This document shows, in pieces, positions 1 through 10,650 of a DNA stretch of 64,000 nt; the stretch's first letter is position 1; every line of letters begins with the position of its first letter. Origin of the DNA: Saturnia japonica (lineage: Eukaryota; Arthropoda; Insecta; Lepidoptera; Saturniidae); assembly GCA_033032175.1 (NCBI GenBank), contig CM065325.1:15962930-16026929 (forward strand). The letters are read 5' to 3'. Below the pieces are notes generated by a model. That model had not been told where the DNA came from. It did no database searches and saw only the letters and a program-made list of their open reading frames with translations. Both the position numbers and the translations under genes were made by a program.

Positions 1-215
1 ACAAAATAGTCATAAATTTATTAATGTTTAGTATTTTGTTATGAGATCTGCAGGGATAACATATAATTATATACTATGTAAAGAATATAAGGCAGTTCTC
101 TTTTCTATGTACCGTCTACAATCGTATAATATAGTAACCGACTATGTTCTAACTCAAATAAACAATATAAAAGCCATTCGCATCCCTCAACTACAAAAAT
201 TTACACAACTCTTTA
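1..215. other. Left flank, no recognised feature
   Basis: AT-rich sequence before the tandem duplication. An open frame at 41-328 runs through it and into the duplicated unit. It has no recognisable motif, and its continuation in the second unit is disrupted by indels, so I do not regard it as a gene. Confidence 0.6.
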
Positions 216-519
216 TAAGATCCACCAAAAGCCCCTCAAACGGCATAAGTCGCTCGTGTTCTCACTTTTTAAAAGTCAAAACAAAAAGGTCAAACAAACT
301 TTTTGGTCCCTCTGTCAATAGAACTTAACTAGCTAAGACAAGACCCTTGGGAACTCGCGGTACACAACCCCGGACAAGTTAACAACGCCTTTAAGTACAT
401 ATAGCGAATGCGCGACGACGGATATAAAACGTATACAGTTGTCTTTACGTCTCTGTATTTATAAAATCCAACGTCTCTAAATTCGTAAAATACTCACCAC
501 CTTTTAAAATTAATAATTA

Positions 520-882
520 CTAGCGGTTACCCAATGATCGAAATTCGACCAGCGACTTTTTAATCATAGACTATTATTTTCTGTTTGACATTTGCAGTAT
601 TCATGAACCTAAACAATGAATATTATATCACTTGCTGTCACTTTCCTTTGAGTGACAATGTCAATATTTTGGGGAGTCTAAGTTCAATGACACTGGTCCG
701 GTTAGAATTCGCAGTATTAATTTATTTTATTTAATATATTAGTAACTGATATCATAGATACATTTTAGCTTTCTGCACTCCTACTCCATATAAACTGTAA
801 CCATTCCAAATCTCAGTTTTCCGTGCAGGCAAAACGCTTAAAAAGGGGTATAAAGTTTTTGCTTCACGTATTAATATAATGA
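520..882 (-). mobile_element. Non-autonomous Helitron, family A
   Basis: On the minus strand it begins TC-ATTATATTAATACGTG and ends in CTAG followed by T, between A and T as Helitrons insert. Related copies lie at 4988-5349, 4591-4685, 9060-9425, 12008-12468, 30067-30437 and 42593-44046. Cleaner copies carry a GGTCGAA/TTCGACC hairpin 12 bases before the terminal CTAG, the usual Helitron end structure. It has no coding capacity and must have been moved by an autonomous relative elsewhere. Confidence 0.7.
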
Positions 883-919
883 TGATAATGATGATGATTG
901 GTAGCTAATTAGTTACATA

Positions 920-1475
920 TCTATTATAATAAATCTGCAATTATGTCTGTATGTCCATTTTTTTGTTATACATGAACATTGTGCATGTAGGTAAAGTATC
1001 GTATATAAAGATCATGAATGTTACATAAAAATAATGTTTGTCTATCTGGCTGTTTGTATGATCATATTTAACTCAAAAACGGCTTGACCTATTTTAATGA
1101 AATTTTGGACACGGGATGCTCTCTTACCTCCCATCTGTCTATATATATTTTATATCTATGAATATTAAATTTAAAATGCCTTAACATAGTGAAATACTTA
1201 TAAAATTGCCAATATTCCTGGACCTTCAGGTCGGATACGACATTTAAATACAATGTCAATTTAAACACTCAATTTCAAATATTTAAACGGCTGATTGAAC
1301 TTATTAAGCTATACCAAGTGTTACAATAATAACCATTTATTACTCTTTTTTTAAATCGCGTTTAGTATAGGGTAACACAGCTGCGCACACGCATCCTATG
1401 ACGGAAGTGCTACATTAATAGAAATAAAATGAATGAATTTTACTCACTTTAATTTGTTTTAATTGTGTAAAAATA
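920..1475 (+). mobile_element. Helitron-like 5' part, family B (degenerate)
   Basis: It starts A|TCTATTATAATAAATCTGC and runs into TCTG-rich sequence and a conserved 'AAAACGGCTTGACC' block. The same start is seen at 34778, where the element is complete, and near 53440. I could not find a matching CTRR end here. The mariner that follows (from 1476) probably landed in this element or its flank. Confidence 0.45.
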
Positions 1476-2458
1476 TTAGGTCCTTACATATGAAATTAGC
1501 GTTTTATATGGTAAAAGTAAAATTATTTTTTCTAAATGAAATTATATATATTATACACAAATTATATACATTTAATCAATCGAAGTATGTACCATTATTA
1601 TCCATGCACTTTCGCTATTTTAAAGGTAGATAGTTGATACCATTGCTGAAAAAATTGTGGGAGCAAGAATCAATAAAATCTTTGAAGGCAGTTTGGACAG
1701 CCTCATCGGAATTGAATTTATATTCCTTGCAAGAAATTGTCCAAATTCCGAAGATGGTGGGTTTTGGAGACATTCCAACCGGAGTTCCTCAAATTTAGCG
1801 ACCATCGGTTGCAAAGTATGAGATCTAGCGTTGTTCTGAAGCAGCAGTGGGCTTGAGATATTGACCAGTTTCGGTTGTTTAACGGCTAGTTCTTCCATCA
1901 TGGTTTGCAATTGTTGACAATACAGATCTGCCGTTATCGTCTGGACAGATCTTACGAATCTGTAGTGTATGACACCAGCATTGGTCCACCAAACACTCAC
2001 CAGTACCTTTTTCTGAGACGACTTTCGCTTGGGACAGGATTTGTCGATTCTCCTGGGTTCAACCACTGTGATGAGCGTTTCCGATTGTCGTAAAGGATCC
2101 GTTTTTCGTCACAAGTAACAATACAATTAAAAATTCCGTCGTTATTGTGACGGTTGAGTAATGTAATGCAGAACTCAATAGGTGTTTGTTGGCGTGCTTC
2201 AGTCAATTCATGCGGTACCCATTTCGAGCTTTTTCACTTTTCCTTTTGCTTTCAAGATAATAATTTTTTATCACTTACACCGAAGCCTGCCGCTAACTCT
2301 GATGTAGTTTGCGAATGATCCGCTTCAGCGGTCACCTTTGATTCTTCATTTTCAACTAGGGTCTCCGGCCGTCCACGGGGTTTGTTTCGTAGGTAAAAAT
2401 TTCCAAAACCAAAACGTTGGAACCAAAAACGTACCGTGTTTTCTTTTACAGAATTAAA
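1476..2458 (-). mobile_element. Mariner element, 5'-truncated (cecropia-like)
   Basis: The 3' terminal repeat (TTAGGTCCTTACATATGAAA) sits next to a TA at 1474-1475 and matches both ends of the element at 15330-16404. Transposase remains read leftwards from about 2458. The N-terminal end and the 5' terminal repeat are missing: sequence beyond 2458 no longer resembles mariner. It is duplicated at 5944-6927. Confidence 0.85.
1620..2458 (-). pseudogene. Mariner transposase pseudogene (DD34D type)
   Basis: Reading leftwards, the frame pieces give VRFWFQRFG and NKPRGRP (end of the DNA-binding half), then TCDEK (first catalytic Asp), SSQWLNPGE, LVSVWWTNAGVIHY and LLLQNNARSHT. The second catalytic Asp of the usual H-D-N-A-R motif is replaced by Gln in QNNAR. 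The third Asp region (usually PYSPDLAPTD) has collapsed to PPSSEFGQF. Together with frameshifts near 2000 and 2220 this makes it dead. It resembles the cecropia-subfamily copy at 15.3-16.4 kb. The subfamily is judged from remembered motifs only. Confidence 0.88.
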
Positions 2459-2793
2459 TAATAGTCAGTAAAATCAATTAGTAATACGTTACGCCATAGA
2501 GGTATACTAACTTGTTGCGTGCGTACATAAATAAATACAGATAACTTTTTTAGTAGCACGCTAAAGTGTCGGTACTGTTCGTGATTGTAAGCACTGTCAA
2601 TACAAAAGTAACGGCGACCACGATGAAATCGTGAATCCATCGGGGGACGTCACTGCCAAGCCGGTTGGATATACACCGCATTTACATGGTTCGATATAAA
2701 GCGGCTGATCTCGAAACACAACAAACAGGAGTTACTGTGAGTGTTATATATCCATGGTGGCCGCGACCCAACCGAGTACCTAAATCCACCACA
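2459..2793. other. Unassigned sequence between mariner and Helitron
   Basis: About 335 bases that do not match the mariner 5' end. It holds open frames of up to 64 codons on the minus strand without recognisable motifs. It may be older sequence exposed by deletion of the mariner 5' end, or a separate insertion. It is repeated at 6928-7262. Confidence 0.5.
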
Positions 2794-3359
2794 TCAATAC
2801 TAATATTATAAAGTTGAAGAGTTTGTTTGTTTGTTTGGTTTAACACACTAATCTCAGGAACTACTGGTTCCAATGGAAAAATATTATTGAGCGCTTCCAC
2901 TGCATGCGCTGCGTCAATGGTTAAAAATAAAATCATGTTTGACGAAATTGTTTCTCTTAAAAAGTTCTAAAAAAAGTCCGCAACAGTATATGGCTATATT
3001 TTAAGGTTTACTCAATACAACCTTTTCTATGGTAATAAAATTCGTTCTAAAATAATGAATTATTTGAGAAGTTGTTTTTATATACATGGTATTAATCCTT
3101 TTCGAAATAATAACGTTATTCATCACAAGTATTTAATTATGATCAAAATCGCCCTGTATCGTAACTGATTTAAATGAATATCTTAGGAGATATAACAGTT
3201 TTAAAATAACTCTGCAGCAAAATAATGATCAGCTATCGCGAGCGCAAAATAATGTGGGAGCGGGCGGTACCTATAATACAGTGCCTACGACCCTCTCTCT
3301 GTAACCCTTTCTCTCTCTCTCTCTTATATGACGCAGACAAAGTTGCGCGGGTCATCTAA
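2794..3359 (+). mobile_element. Non-autonomous Helitron, family C
   Basis: It starts A|TCAATACTAATATTATAAAG and ends GTCATCTAA|T, with a (TC)n microsatellite just before the 3' end. The copy at 45823-46497 shares its start, a central block with 'AAAAAAAGTCCGCAA' and the end, where the hairpin CCGCA/TGCGG is intact. Together the two copies define the borders. Its minus-strand open frame (2682-2936) is incidental. Confidence 0.72.
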
Positions 3360-3694
3360 TTAAATTAATAACCAGTTTATTTACCTAAACATGTAATGAA
3401 AGTTAATATCAGTCGCGGTAGAACCCTGTAAACTTAAACGAAACTAAGCACTCACCCTCGCAACTTCATAAGTACTCTCGGTTACCGCACCAAACTCGGC
3501 GCACATCAAAAGGTATCAAACAAATGTCTATTTACATACATCCCTATTCCACAAAGTCCGGCTGGGTAACGTCACACGTCACTGGCGAGAATCCAACTGA
3601 AAACAAACCACGATCGCAACCAACTGTGCTTGTAAGAAACACACTATGGACTTGTTTAAATAAATGTCTTCGCGGGCTGTGGTCCAAACGATAA

Positions 3695-3860
3695 GAGAAT
3701 TTATAACAAAGATTTGGTATATATTTTCGAAATTGAATATCCCCTTTCCAACGAAAAAAGAATCATCTAAATCGGTTCATAAACAAAGAAATTATGACTG
3801 AACATCCATAAAAAAATGCATTCGAATTGCAAAACTCATTTTTTTTGAGACGGTTAAAAA
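3695..3860 (+). repeat. LINE 3'-UTR-like repeat ('AAATCGGTTCATAAACAAAG')
   Basis: One of several copies sharing 'AAATCGGTTCATAAACAAAG', 'ATGCATTCGAATTG' and an ending near 'GAGACGGTTAAA'. Others lie at 8164-8329, 29200-29430, 34580-34770 and 59245-59400 (plus) and 33480-33640 and 59885-60045 (minus). I infer a LINE 3' tail from the shared 3' end and variable 5' length. No coding part is attached here. Confidence 0.6.
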
Positions 3861-4034
3861 GCGCACCCAGTTTAAGTAAAAAAAAGTTTTGCTAATTAAA
3901 AGCGATATCCTTATTAAATTCAATTCTAAAATATTAATACAAAATCAACAGCGCGTGAGTTTTGTAAACAATACTAGTTCTCTCAGGTCTTTGGTTAATA
4001 CGAGCGGCCATTTATTGCGAGTTTAAGAGTTACA

Positions 4035-4290
4035 ACTTAGAAGTTATATCAATCATCATAATTTCATCCGAACGGCGTCAACTGCTGAACATATAAGCCT
4101 CATCCAAAGACCGTCACAACGACCGATCCTTTGCTGCCTTTACCAAGTCGTCGGACCACCATGTGGCAGGTCTACCCACGCTGAGTCATCTGGTAGGTGG
4201 CCGCCATTAGGTGAACTCTTCAGCCCCATCTTACATTCCTTCTATGAGCTACGTCGTCCGCCCACGTTCACCCAGTGTTTGCATTTTAAA
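4035..4290 (-). pseudogene. LINE reverse transcriptase C-terminal fragment
   Basis: Reading leftwards, one frame gives SVGRPATWWSDDLVKAAKDR, a stop, then RSLDEAYMFSS. This is the well-conserved tail of RTE-like endonuclease-reverse transcriptases (R-W-x-D-D-[LI]-V-x ... D-R-x-x-W-x-x-L-x-E-A-Y). Only the extreme C terminus is left, with stops and at least one frameshift. A short 3' tail rich in ATGATG follows. It is duplicated at 8504-8759. Confidence 0.7.
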
Positions 4291-4590
4291 AACATGTTCT
4301 CCGCTGTTTTTACCCGCCTCCACTCACATCTAAGGCCACCGTCCAATATAATGTTTACAGTAGTGACCCCTACCGCGCGCGGCCGCGCTGTACGGCCACG
4401 ACGGGTAACGGGTGTATACATTACCGGGCTCGCCAATGGACAATTTCAATGTTACTATTGACATTCAAATAATTATGTTGACGATCGTGGGACAGCTTTA
4501 TTTTGTTTTAACTACTTAATGCAATATTTACACGGAACAATCTGTTTATTGTGCTATGTGAATATATATACACCTATCATCCGTTTCAAA

Positions 4591-4685
4591 TCTATATATT
4601 AATAAGTGAAGCAAAAGCTTTCGGTACTTATTTAAGCGTAATGCGTGCACGGAAGACTGTGAGATTTGGCATGGTTAAAGTTTAT
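4591..4685 (+). mobile_element. Helitron family A, 5' fragment cut by the duplication join
   Basis: It starts A|TCTATATATTAATAAGTG and runs 95 bases before stopping at the junction of the two tandem units. The same element is whole in unit 2 (9060-9425), so the duplication endpoint lies inside the Helitron. Confidence 0.8.
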
Positions 4686-4987
4686 TGTAAGATCCAAAAG
4701 CCCCTCAAATAGCATAAGTCGCTCGTGTTCTCACTTTTTTAAAAGTCAAAACAATAAAGGTCAAAAAATTTTTGGCCCTCTGTCAATAGAACTTAACTAG
4801 CTAAGACAAGACCCTTGGGAACTCGCGGTACACAACCCCGGACAAGTTAACAACGCCTTTAAGTACATATAGCGAATGCGCGACGACGGATATAAAACGT
4901 ATACAGTTGTCTTTACGTTCTGTATTTAGTAAAATCCAACGTCTCTAAATTCGTAAAATACTCACCACCTTTTAAAATTAATAATTA

Positions 4988-5349
4988 CTAGCGGTTACCC
5001 AATGATCGAAATTCGACCAGCGACTTTTTAATCATAGACTATTATTTTCTGTTTGACATTTGCAGTATTCATGAACCTAAACAATGAATATTATATCACT
5101 TGCTGTCACTTTCCTTTGAGTGACAATGTCAATATTTTGGGGAGTCTAAGTTCAATGACACTGGTCGGTTAGAATTCGCAGTATTAATTTATTTTATTTA
5201 ATATATTAGTAACTGATATCATAGATACATTTTAGCTTTCTGCACTCCTACTCCATATAAACTGTAACCATTCCAAATCTCAGTTTTCCGTGCAGGCAAA
5301 ACGCTTAAAAAGGGGTATAAAGTTTTTGCTTCACGTATTAATATAATGA
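4988..5349 (-). mobile_element. Helitron family A (unit 2 copy of 520-882)
   Basis: Same borders as the unit 1 copy, with CTAG at 4988-4991 and the minus-strand TC start at 5348-5349. A few one-base indels distinguish it from 520-882. Confidence 0.7.
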
Positions 5350-5386
5350 TGATAATGATGATGATTGGTAGCTAATTAGTTACATA

Positions 5387-5943
5387 TCTATTATAATAAA
5401 TCTGCAATTATGTCTGTATGTCCATTTTTTTGTTATACATGAACATTGTGCATGTAGGTAAAGTATCGTATATAAAGATCATGAATGTTACATAAAAATA
5501 ATGTTTGTCTATCTGGCTGTTTGTATGATCATATTTAACTCAAAAACGGCTTGACCTATTTTAATGAAATTTTGGACACGGGATGCTCTCTTACCTCCCA
5601 TCTGTCTATATCAATTTTATATCTATGAATATTAAATTTAAAATGCCTTAACATAGTGAAATACTTATAAAATTGCCAATATTCCTGGACCTTCAGGTCG
5701 GATACGACATTTAAATACAATGTCAATTTAAAACACTCAATTTCAAATATTTAAACGGCGTGATTGAACTTATTAAGCTATACCAAGTGTTACAATAATA
5801 ACCATTTTTACTCTTTTTTTAAATCGCGTTTAGTATAGGGTAACACAGCTGCGCACACGCATCCTATGACGGAAGTGCTACATTTAATAGAAATAAAATG
5901 AATGAATTTTACTCACTTTAATTTGTTTTAATTGTGTAAAAAA
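5387..5943 (+). mobile_element. Helitron-like 5' part, family B (unit 2 copy)
   Basis: Duplicate of 920-1475. Small differences from unit 1 include indels in homopolymer runs near 5805-5820 and 5941. Confidence 0.42.
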
Positions 5944-6927
5944 TTAGGTCCTTACATATGAAATTAGCGTTTTATATGGTAAAAGTAAAATTATTTTTTC
6001 TAAATGAAATTATATATATTATACACAAATTATATACATTTTAATCAATCGAAGTATGTACCATTATTATCCATGCACTTTCGCTATTTTAAAGGTAGAT
6101 AGTTGATACCATTGCTGAAAAAATTGTGGGAGCAAGAATCAATAAAATCTTTGAAGGCAGTTTGGACAGCCTCATCGGAATTGAATTTATATTCCTTGCA
6201 AGAAATTGTCCAAATTCCGAAGATGGTGGGTTTTGGAGACATTCCAACCGGAGTTCCTCAAATTTAGCGACCATCGGTTGCAAAGTATGAGATCTAGCGT
6301 TGTTCTGAAGCAGCAGTGGGCTTGAGATATTGACCAGTTTCGGTTGTTTAACGGCTAGTTCTTCCATCATGGTTTGCAATTGTTGACAATACAGATCTGC
6401 CGTTATCGTCTGGACAGATCTTACGAATCTGTAGTGTATGACACCAGCATTGGTCCACCAAACACTCACCAGTACCTTTTTCTGAGACGACTTTCGCTTG
6501 GGACAGGATTTGTCGATTCTCCTGGGTTCAACCACTGTGATGAGCGTTTCCGATTGTCGTAAAGGATCCGTTTTTCGTCACAAGTAACAATACAATTAAA
6601 AATTCCGTCGTTATTGTGACGGTTGAGTAATGTAATGCAGAACTCAATAGGTGTTTGTTGGCGTGCTTCAGTCAATTCATGCGGTACCCATTTCGAGCTT
6701 TTTCACTTTTCCTTTTGCTTTCAAGATAATAATTTTTTATCACTTACACCGAAGCCTGCCGCTAACTCTGATGTAGTTTGCGAATGATCCGCTTCAGCGG
6801 TCACCTTTGATTCTTCATTTTCAACTAGGGTCTCCGGCCGTCCACGGGGTTTGTTTCGTAGGTAAAAATTTCCAAAACCAAAACGTTGGAACCAAAAACG
6901 TACCGTGTTTTCTTTTACAGAATTAAA
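5944..6927 (-). mobile_element. Mariner element, 5'-truncated (unit 2 copy)
   Basis: Duplicate of the element at 1476-2458, with the same terminal repeat at its left end and the same missing right end. Confidence 0.85.
6089..6927 (-). pseudogene. Mariner transposase pseudogene (unit 2 copy)
   Basis: The translated pieces are identical to those at 1620-2458, including QNNAR in place of HDNAR and the lost third Asp motif. It was therefore already dead before the tandem duplication. Confidence 0.88.
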
Positions 6928-7262
6928 TAATAGTCAGTAAAATCAATTAGTAATACGTTACGCCATAGAGGTATACTAACTTGTTGCGTGCGTACATAAA
7001 TAAATACAGATAACTTTTTTAGTAGCACGCTAAAGTGTCGGTACTGTTCGTGATTGTAAGCACTGTCAATACAAAAGTAACGGCGACCACGATGAAATCG
7101 TGAATCCATCGGGGGACGTCACTGCCAAGCCGGTTGGATATACACCGCATTTACATGGTTCGATATAAAGCGGCTGATCTCGAAACACAACAAACAGGAG
7201 TTACTGTGAGTGTTATATATCCATGGTGGCCGCGACCCAACCGAGTACCTAAATCCACCACA

Positions 7263-7828
7263 TCAATACTAATATTATAAAGTTGAAGAGTTTGTTTGTT
7301 TGTTTGGTTTAACACACTAATCTCAGGAACTACTGGTTCCAATGGAAAAATATTATTGAGCGCTTCCACTGCATGCGCTGCGTCAATGGTTAAAAATAAA
7401 ATCATGTTTGACGAAATTGTTTCTCTTAAAAAGTTCTAAAAAAAGTCCGCAACAGTATATGGCTATATTTTAAGGTTTACTCAATACAACCTTTTCTATG
7501 GTAATAAAATTCGTTCTAAAATAATGAATTATTTGAGAAGTTGTTTTTATATACATGGTATTAATCCTTTTCGAAATAATAACGTTATTCATCACAAGTA
7601 TTTAATTATGATCAAAATCGCCCTGTATCGTAACTGATTTAAATGAATATCTTAGGAGATATAACAGTTTTAAAATAACTCTGCAGCAAAATAATGATCA
7701 GCTATCGCGAGCGCAAAATAATGTGGGAGCGGGCGGTACCTATAATACAGTGCCTACGACCCTCTCTCTGTAACCCTTTCTCTCTCTCTCTCTTATATGA
7801 CGCAGACAAAGTTGCGCGGGTCATCTAA
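7263..7828 (+). mobile_element. Helitron family C (unit 2 copy)
   Basis: Duplicate of 2794-3359, with TC start at 7263 and CTAA end at 7825-7828. Confidence 0.7.
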
Positions 7829-8163
7829 TTAAATTAATAACCAGTTTATTTACCTAAACATGTAATGAAAGTTAATATCAGTCGCGGTAGAACCCTGTAA
7901 ACTTAAACGAAACTAAGCACTCACCCTCGCAACTTCATAAGTACTCTCGGTTACCGCACCAAACTCGGCGCACATCAAAAGGTATCAAACAAATGTCTAT
8001 TTACATACATCCCTATTCCACAAAGTCCGGCTGGGTAACGTCACACGTCACTGGCGAGAATCCAACTGAAAACAAACCACGATCGCAACCAACTGTGCTT
8101 GTAAGAAACACACTATGGACTTGTTTAAATAAATGTCTTCGCGGGCTGTGGTCCAAACGATAA

Positions 8164-8329
8164 GAGAATTTATAACAAAGATTTGGTATATATTTTCGAA
8201 ATTGAATATCCCCTTTCCAACGAAAAAAGAATCATCTAAATCGGTTCATAAACAAAGAAATTATGACTGAACATCCATAAAAAAATGCATTCGAATTGCA
8301 AAACTCATTTTTTTTGAGACGGTTAAAAA
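8164..8329 (+). repeat. LINE 3'-UTR-like repeat (unit 2 copy)
   Basis: Duplicate of 3695-3860 with the same internal landmarks. Confidence 0.6.
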
Positions 8330-8503
8330 GCGCACCCAGTTTAAGTAAAAAAAAGTTTTGCTAATTAAAAGCGATATCCTTATTAAATTCAATTCTAAAA
8401 TATTAATACAAAATCAACAGCGCGTGAGTTTTGTAAACAATACTAGTTCTCTCAGGTCTTTGGTTAATACGAGCGGCCATTTATTGCGAGTTTAAGAGTT
8501 ACA

Positions 8504-8759
8504 ACTTAGAAGTTATATCAATCATCATAATTTCATCCGAACGGCGTCAACTGCTGAACATATAAGCCTCATCCAAAGACCGTCACAACGACCGATCCTT
8601 TGCTGCCTTTACCAAGTCGTCGGACCACCATGTGGCAGGTCTACCCACGCTGAGTCATCTGGTAGGTGGCCGCCATTAGGTGAACTCTTCAGCCCCATCT
8701 TACATTCCTTCTATGAGCTACGTCGTCCGCCCACGTTCACCCAGTGTTTGCATTTTAAA
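8504..8759 (-). pseudogene. LINE reverse transcriptase C-terminal fragment (unit 2 copy)
   Basis: Duplicate of 4035-4290. The same stop codons are present, so the fragment was inactive before duplication. Confidence 0.7.
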
Positions 8760-9059
8760 AACATGTTCTCCGCTGTTTTTACCCGCCTCCACTCACATCT
8801 AAGGCCACCGTCCAATATAATGTTTACAGTAGTGACCCCTACCGCGCGCGGCCGCGCTGTACGGCCACGACGGGTAACGGGTGTATACATTACCGGGCTC
8901 GCCAATGGACAATTTCAATGTTACTATTGACATTCAAATAATTATGTTGACGATCGTGGGACAGCTTTATTTTGTTTTAACTACTTAATGCAATATTTAC
9001 ACGGAACAATCTGTTTATTGTGCTATGTGAATATATATACACCTATCATCCGTTTCAAA

Positions 9060-9425
9060 TCTATATATTAATAAGTGAAGCAAAAGCTTTCGGTACTTAT
9101 TTAAGCGTAATGCGTGCACGGAAGACTGTGAGATTTGGCATGGTTAAAGTTTATATGGCTAAGGAGTGCAGAAAGCTAAAATTTATCTATAGTATCTGTT
9201 ACTAATATATTACATTAAATAAATTAATACTGCGAATTCTAACCCGACCTGTGCCATTAAACTTAGACCCCCCAAAATATTAACATTGGCACTCAACGAA
9301 AAGTGACAGCAAGTGATGTAGATAATACTCATTATTTAGGTTCATGAATACTGCAAATGTCAAACAGAAAATAGTCTATGATCGAAAAGTCGCTGATCGA
9401 ATTTGGATCTTAGGATGATAGCTAG
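9060..9425 (+). mobile_element. Non-autonomous Helitron, family A, complete
   Basis: It starts A|TCTATATATTAATAAGTG and ends GCTAG|T at 9422-9425. The 3' hairpin is degraded (GATCGAATTTGGATC) compared with 42593-44046. It is inverted relative to the family A copy at 520-882, so the duplicated region is flanked by oppositely oriented copies of one Helitron family. Confidence 0.72.
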
Positions 9426-9564
9426 TATTAATAACTTTTCATTATTATACGATTATAAAGGCCTACAAAACAAATAACATTTATCACATAACCACTGAAA
9501 GGTACTCGAAATCAGATTCTTAAGCTGAATATTGTAACTAGTCAGTTATAGTGATTATCTGTAA

Positions 9565-10280
9565 CTATACATAGTTTAAAAGAAAGTCGTTATCCGCGAA
9601 CTTCTAAACCTCGCAATGAATTTTTATACGGTTTTCACTGCCATTTATAGAACTTTTTACGGAAGATTTTTATATAAAATACATTTCAATACAGTTTTTG
9701 TATCGTAGCGTAAATTCAATGTTTTGTAATTAAGTCGTAGAAAAAATAGATTCTCTGGCGCTTAGATGGCATACGCAGGCTAAACCTTATGAGATACATC
9801 AAAATAAGGTAGTATACAATTCTAGTTCTTCAAAAAACCCCAAAAAAAGTCCACTGTGGCATATGTCTATCCCCTAGGGGTTGATGTACAGCAACCATAT
9901 TAATTTTCAAAATAATAATTTAAAATATTAGGTTATTTGCGAAGTTATTTTCTCCAATTCATTATTAATCCTAGTCCAAATAAATATGATAGTTACCTTA
10001 AGCATTTAATGTGGATTAAAATTGTCTTTTACATTATATCATTCAAAATTACGCGCGATCAAAGAAATCACTCGCGACGTATCGATTAGCCTGCACTCCA
10101 CACCGCGTTATGGGTGCGTTGCGAGATAAGCGCACTATTCGTATACCTATACCTATACCTTAAAATTTATGAACTTTCAGTACTAAAGCGATAAACTCTA
10201 AATCAATTGAACATGCCTTTTGAAACGCAAAAGAACCACTTGGTAAATTGTACCCGTACAAAGCAGGGGTGGGTCGCTAA
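9565..10280 (+). mobile_element. Helitron-like element, family D
   Basis: It shares a series of blocks with 57880-58864: 'CGCAATGAATTTT' near the start, 'AAAAAAGTC' in the middle and 'GGGTCGCTA' at the end. It ends GCTAA|T at 10277-10280, about 10 bases after a TTGTAC/GTACAA-type hairpin. The exact 5' end is uncertain. Confidence 0.55.
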
Positions 10281-10329
10281 TATTATATAATCAAAGGTGA
10301 TTATATAGCCAGCTGCTATTTAATTCAAT

Positions 10330-10650
10330 TAAGCAATAGCTTTAATAAGACGAGACCAAAAACGGCACAAAATAATGCGCGTATTATTTTGTTGATTTCT
10401 TTGTTATACAAGTTACATTCATTTATACTACACGTAATCTCAATTATACACGTCTACTAAGCACTAAATTACAATTAACAACCGTAGATTTTACAAAAAT
10501 AAGCGGAATTTATTTTGATAACGATTTATATACGAAAACGGTCTCGTATCACCATCTCGTTCTTACATAAGAGTATATCTACTTATGGTCTTTTTCTTTC
10601 GAGTTGCCAATCCATGCATATTAAATCTATGGTGAAAAGTAATCTTATAA
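10330..10650 (+). repeat. Unclassified dispersed repeat (beta), copy 1
   Basis: It shares with 29870-31005 the blocks 'TATTATTTTGTTGATTTCT', 'ACACGTCTACTAA', 'CTGATAACGATTTA'-like and 'GTCTCGTAT', then 'ATATTAAATCTAT'. I see no terminal repeats and no coding motif. In the second copy a Helitron splits it. Confidence 0.55.

Larger units (their letters stand above)
216..4685. repeat. Tandem duplication, unit 1 (about 4.47 kb)
   Basis: This unit is repeated almost base for base at 4688-9154, with an offset of 4469 bases over most of its length. It holds, in order: a minus-strand Helitron (520-882), a Helitron-like 5' end (920), a truncated minus-strand mariner (1476-2458), a plus-strand Helitron (2794-3359), a LINE 3'-UTR-like repeat (about 3695-3860), a LINE C-terminal fragment (about 4035-4290) and the first 95 bases of a plus-strand Helitron (4591-4685). 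The two units differ mainly by single-base indels in homopolymers and a few substitutions. The join reads TTTAT, then TG, then TAAGATCC. TTTAT also lies at the left border (213-217) and right border (9150-9154), so microhomology joining is plausible. Confidence 0.95.
4688..9154. repeat. Tandem duplication, unit 2 (about 4.47 kb)
   Basis: Second copy of 216-4685. Its right end continues without a break into the rest of the Helitron at 9060-9425 and then into sequence not found in unit 1. It therefore keeps the original right flank, while unit 1 keeps the original left flank. Confidence 0.95.

Noticed and set aside
41..328. 95-codon open frame at the left edge
   Set aside because: No motif. 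The corresponding part of unit 2 carries indels that break it.
4242..4461. Overlapping open frames on both strands (4242-4436 minus, 4279-4461 plus)
   Set aside because: They lie over GC-rich LINE debris, whose only recognisable peptide is in another reading just to the left.
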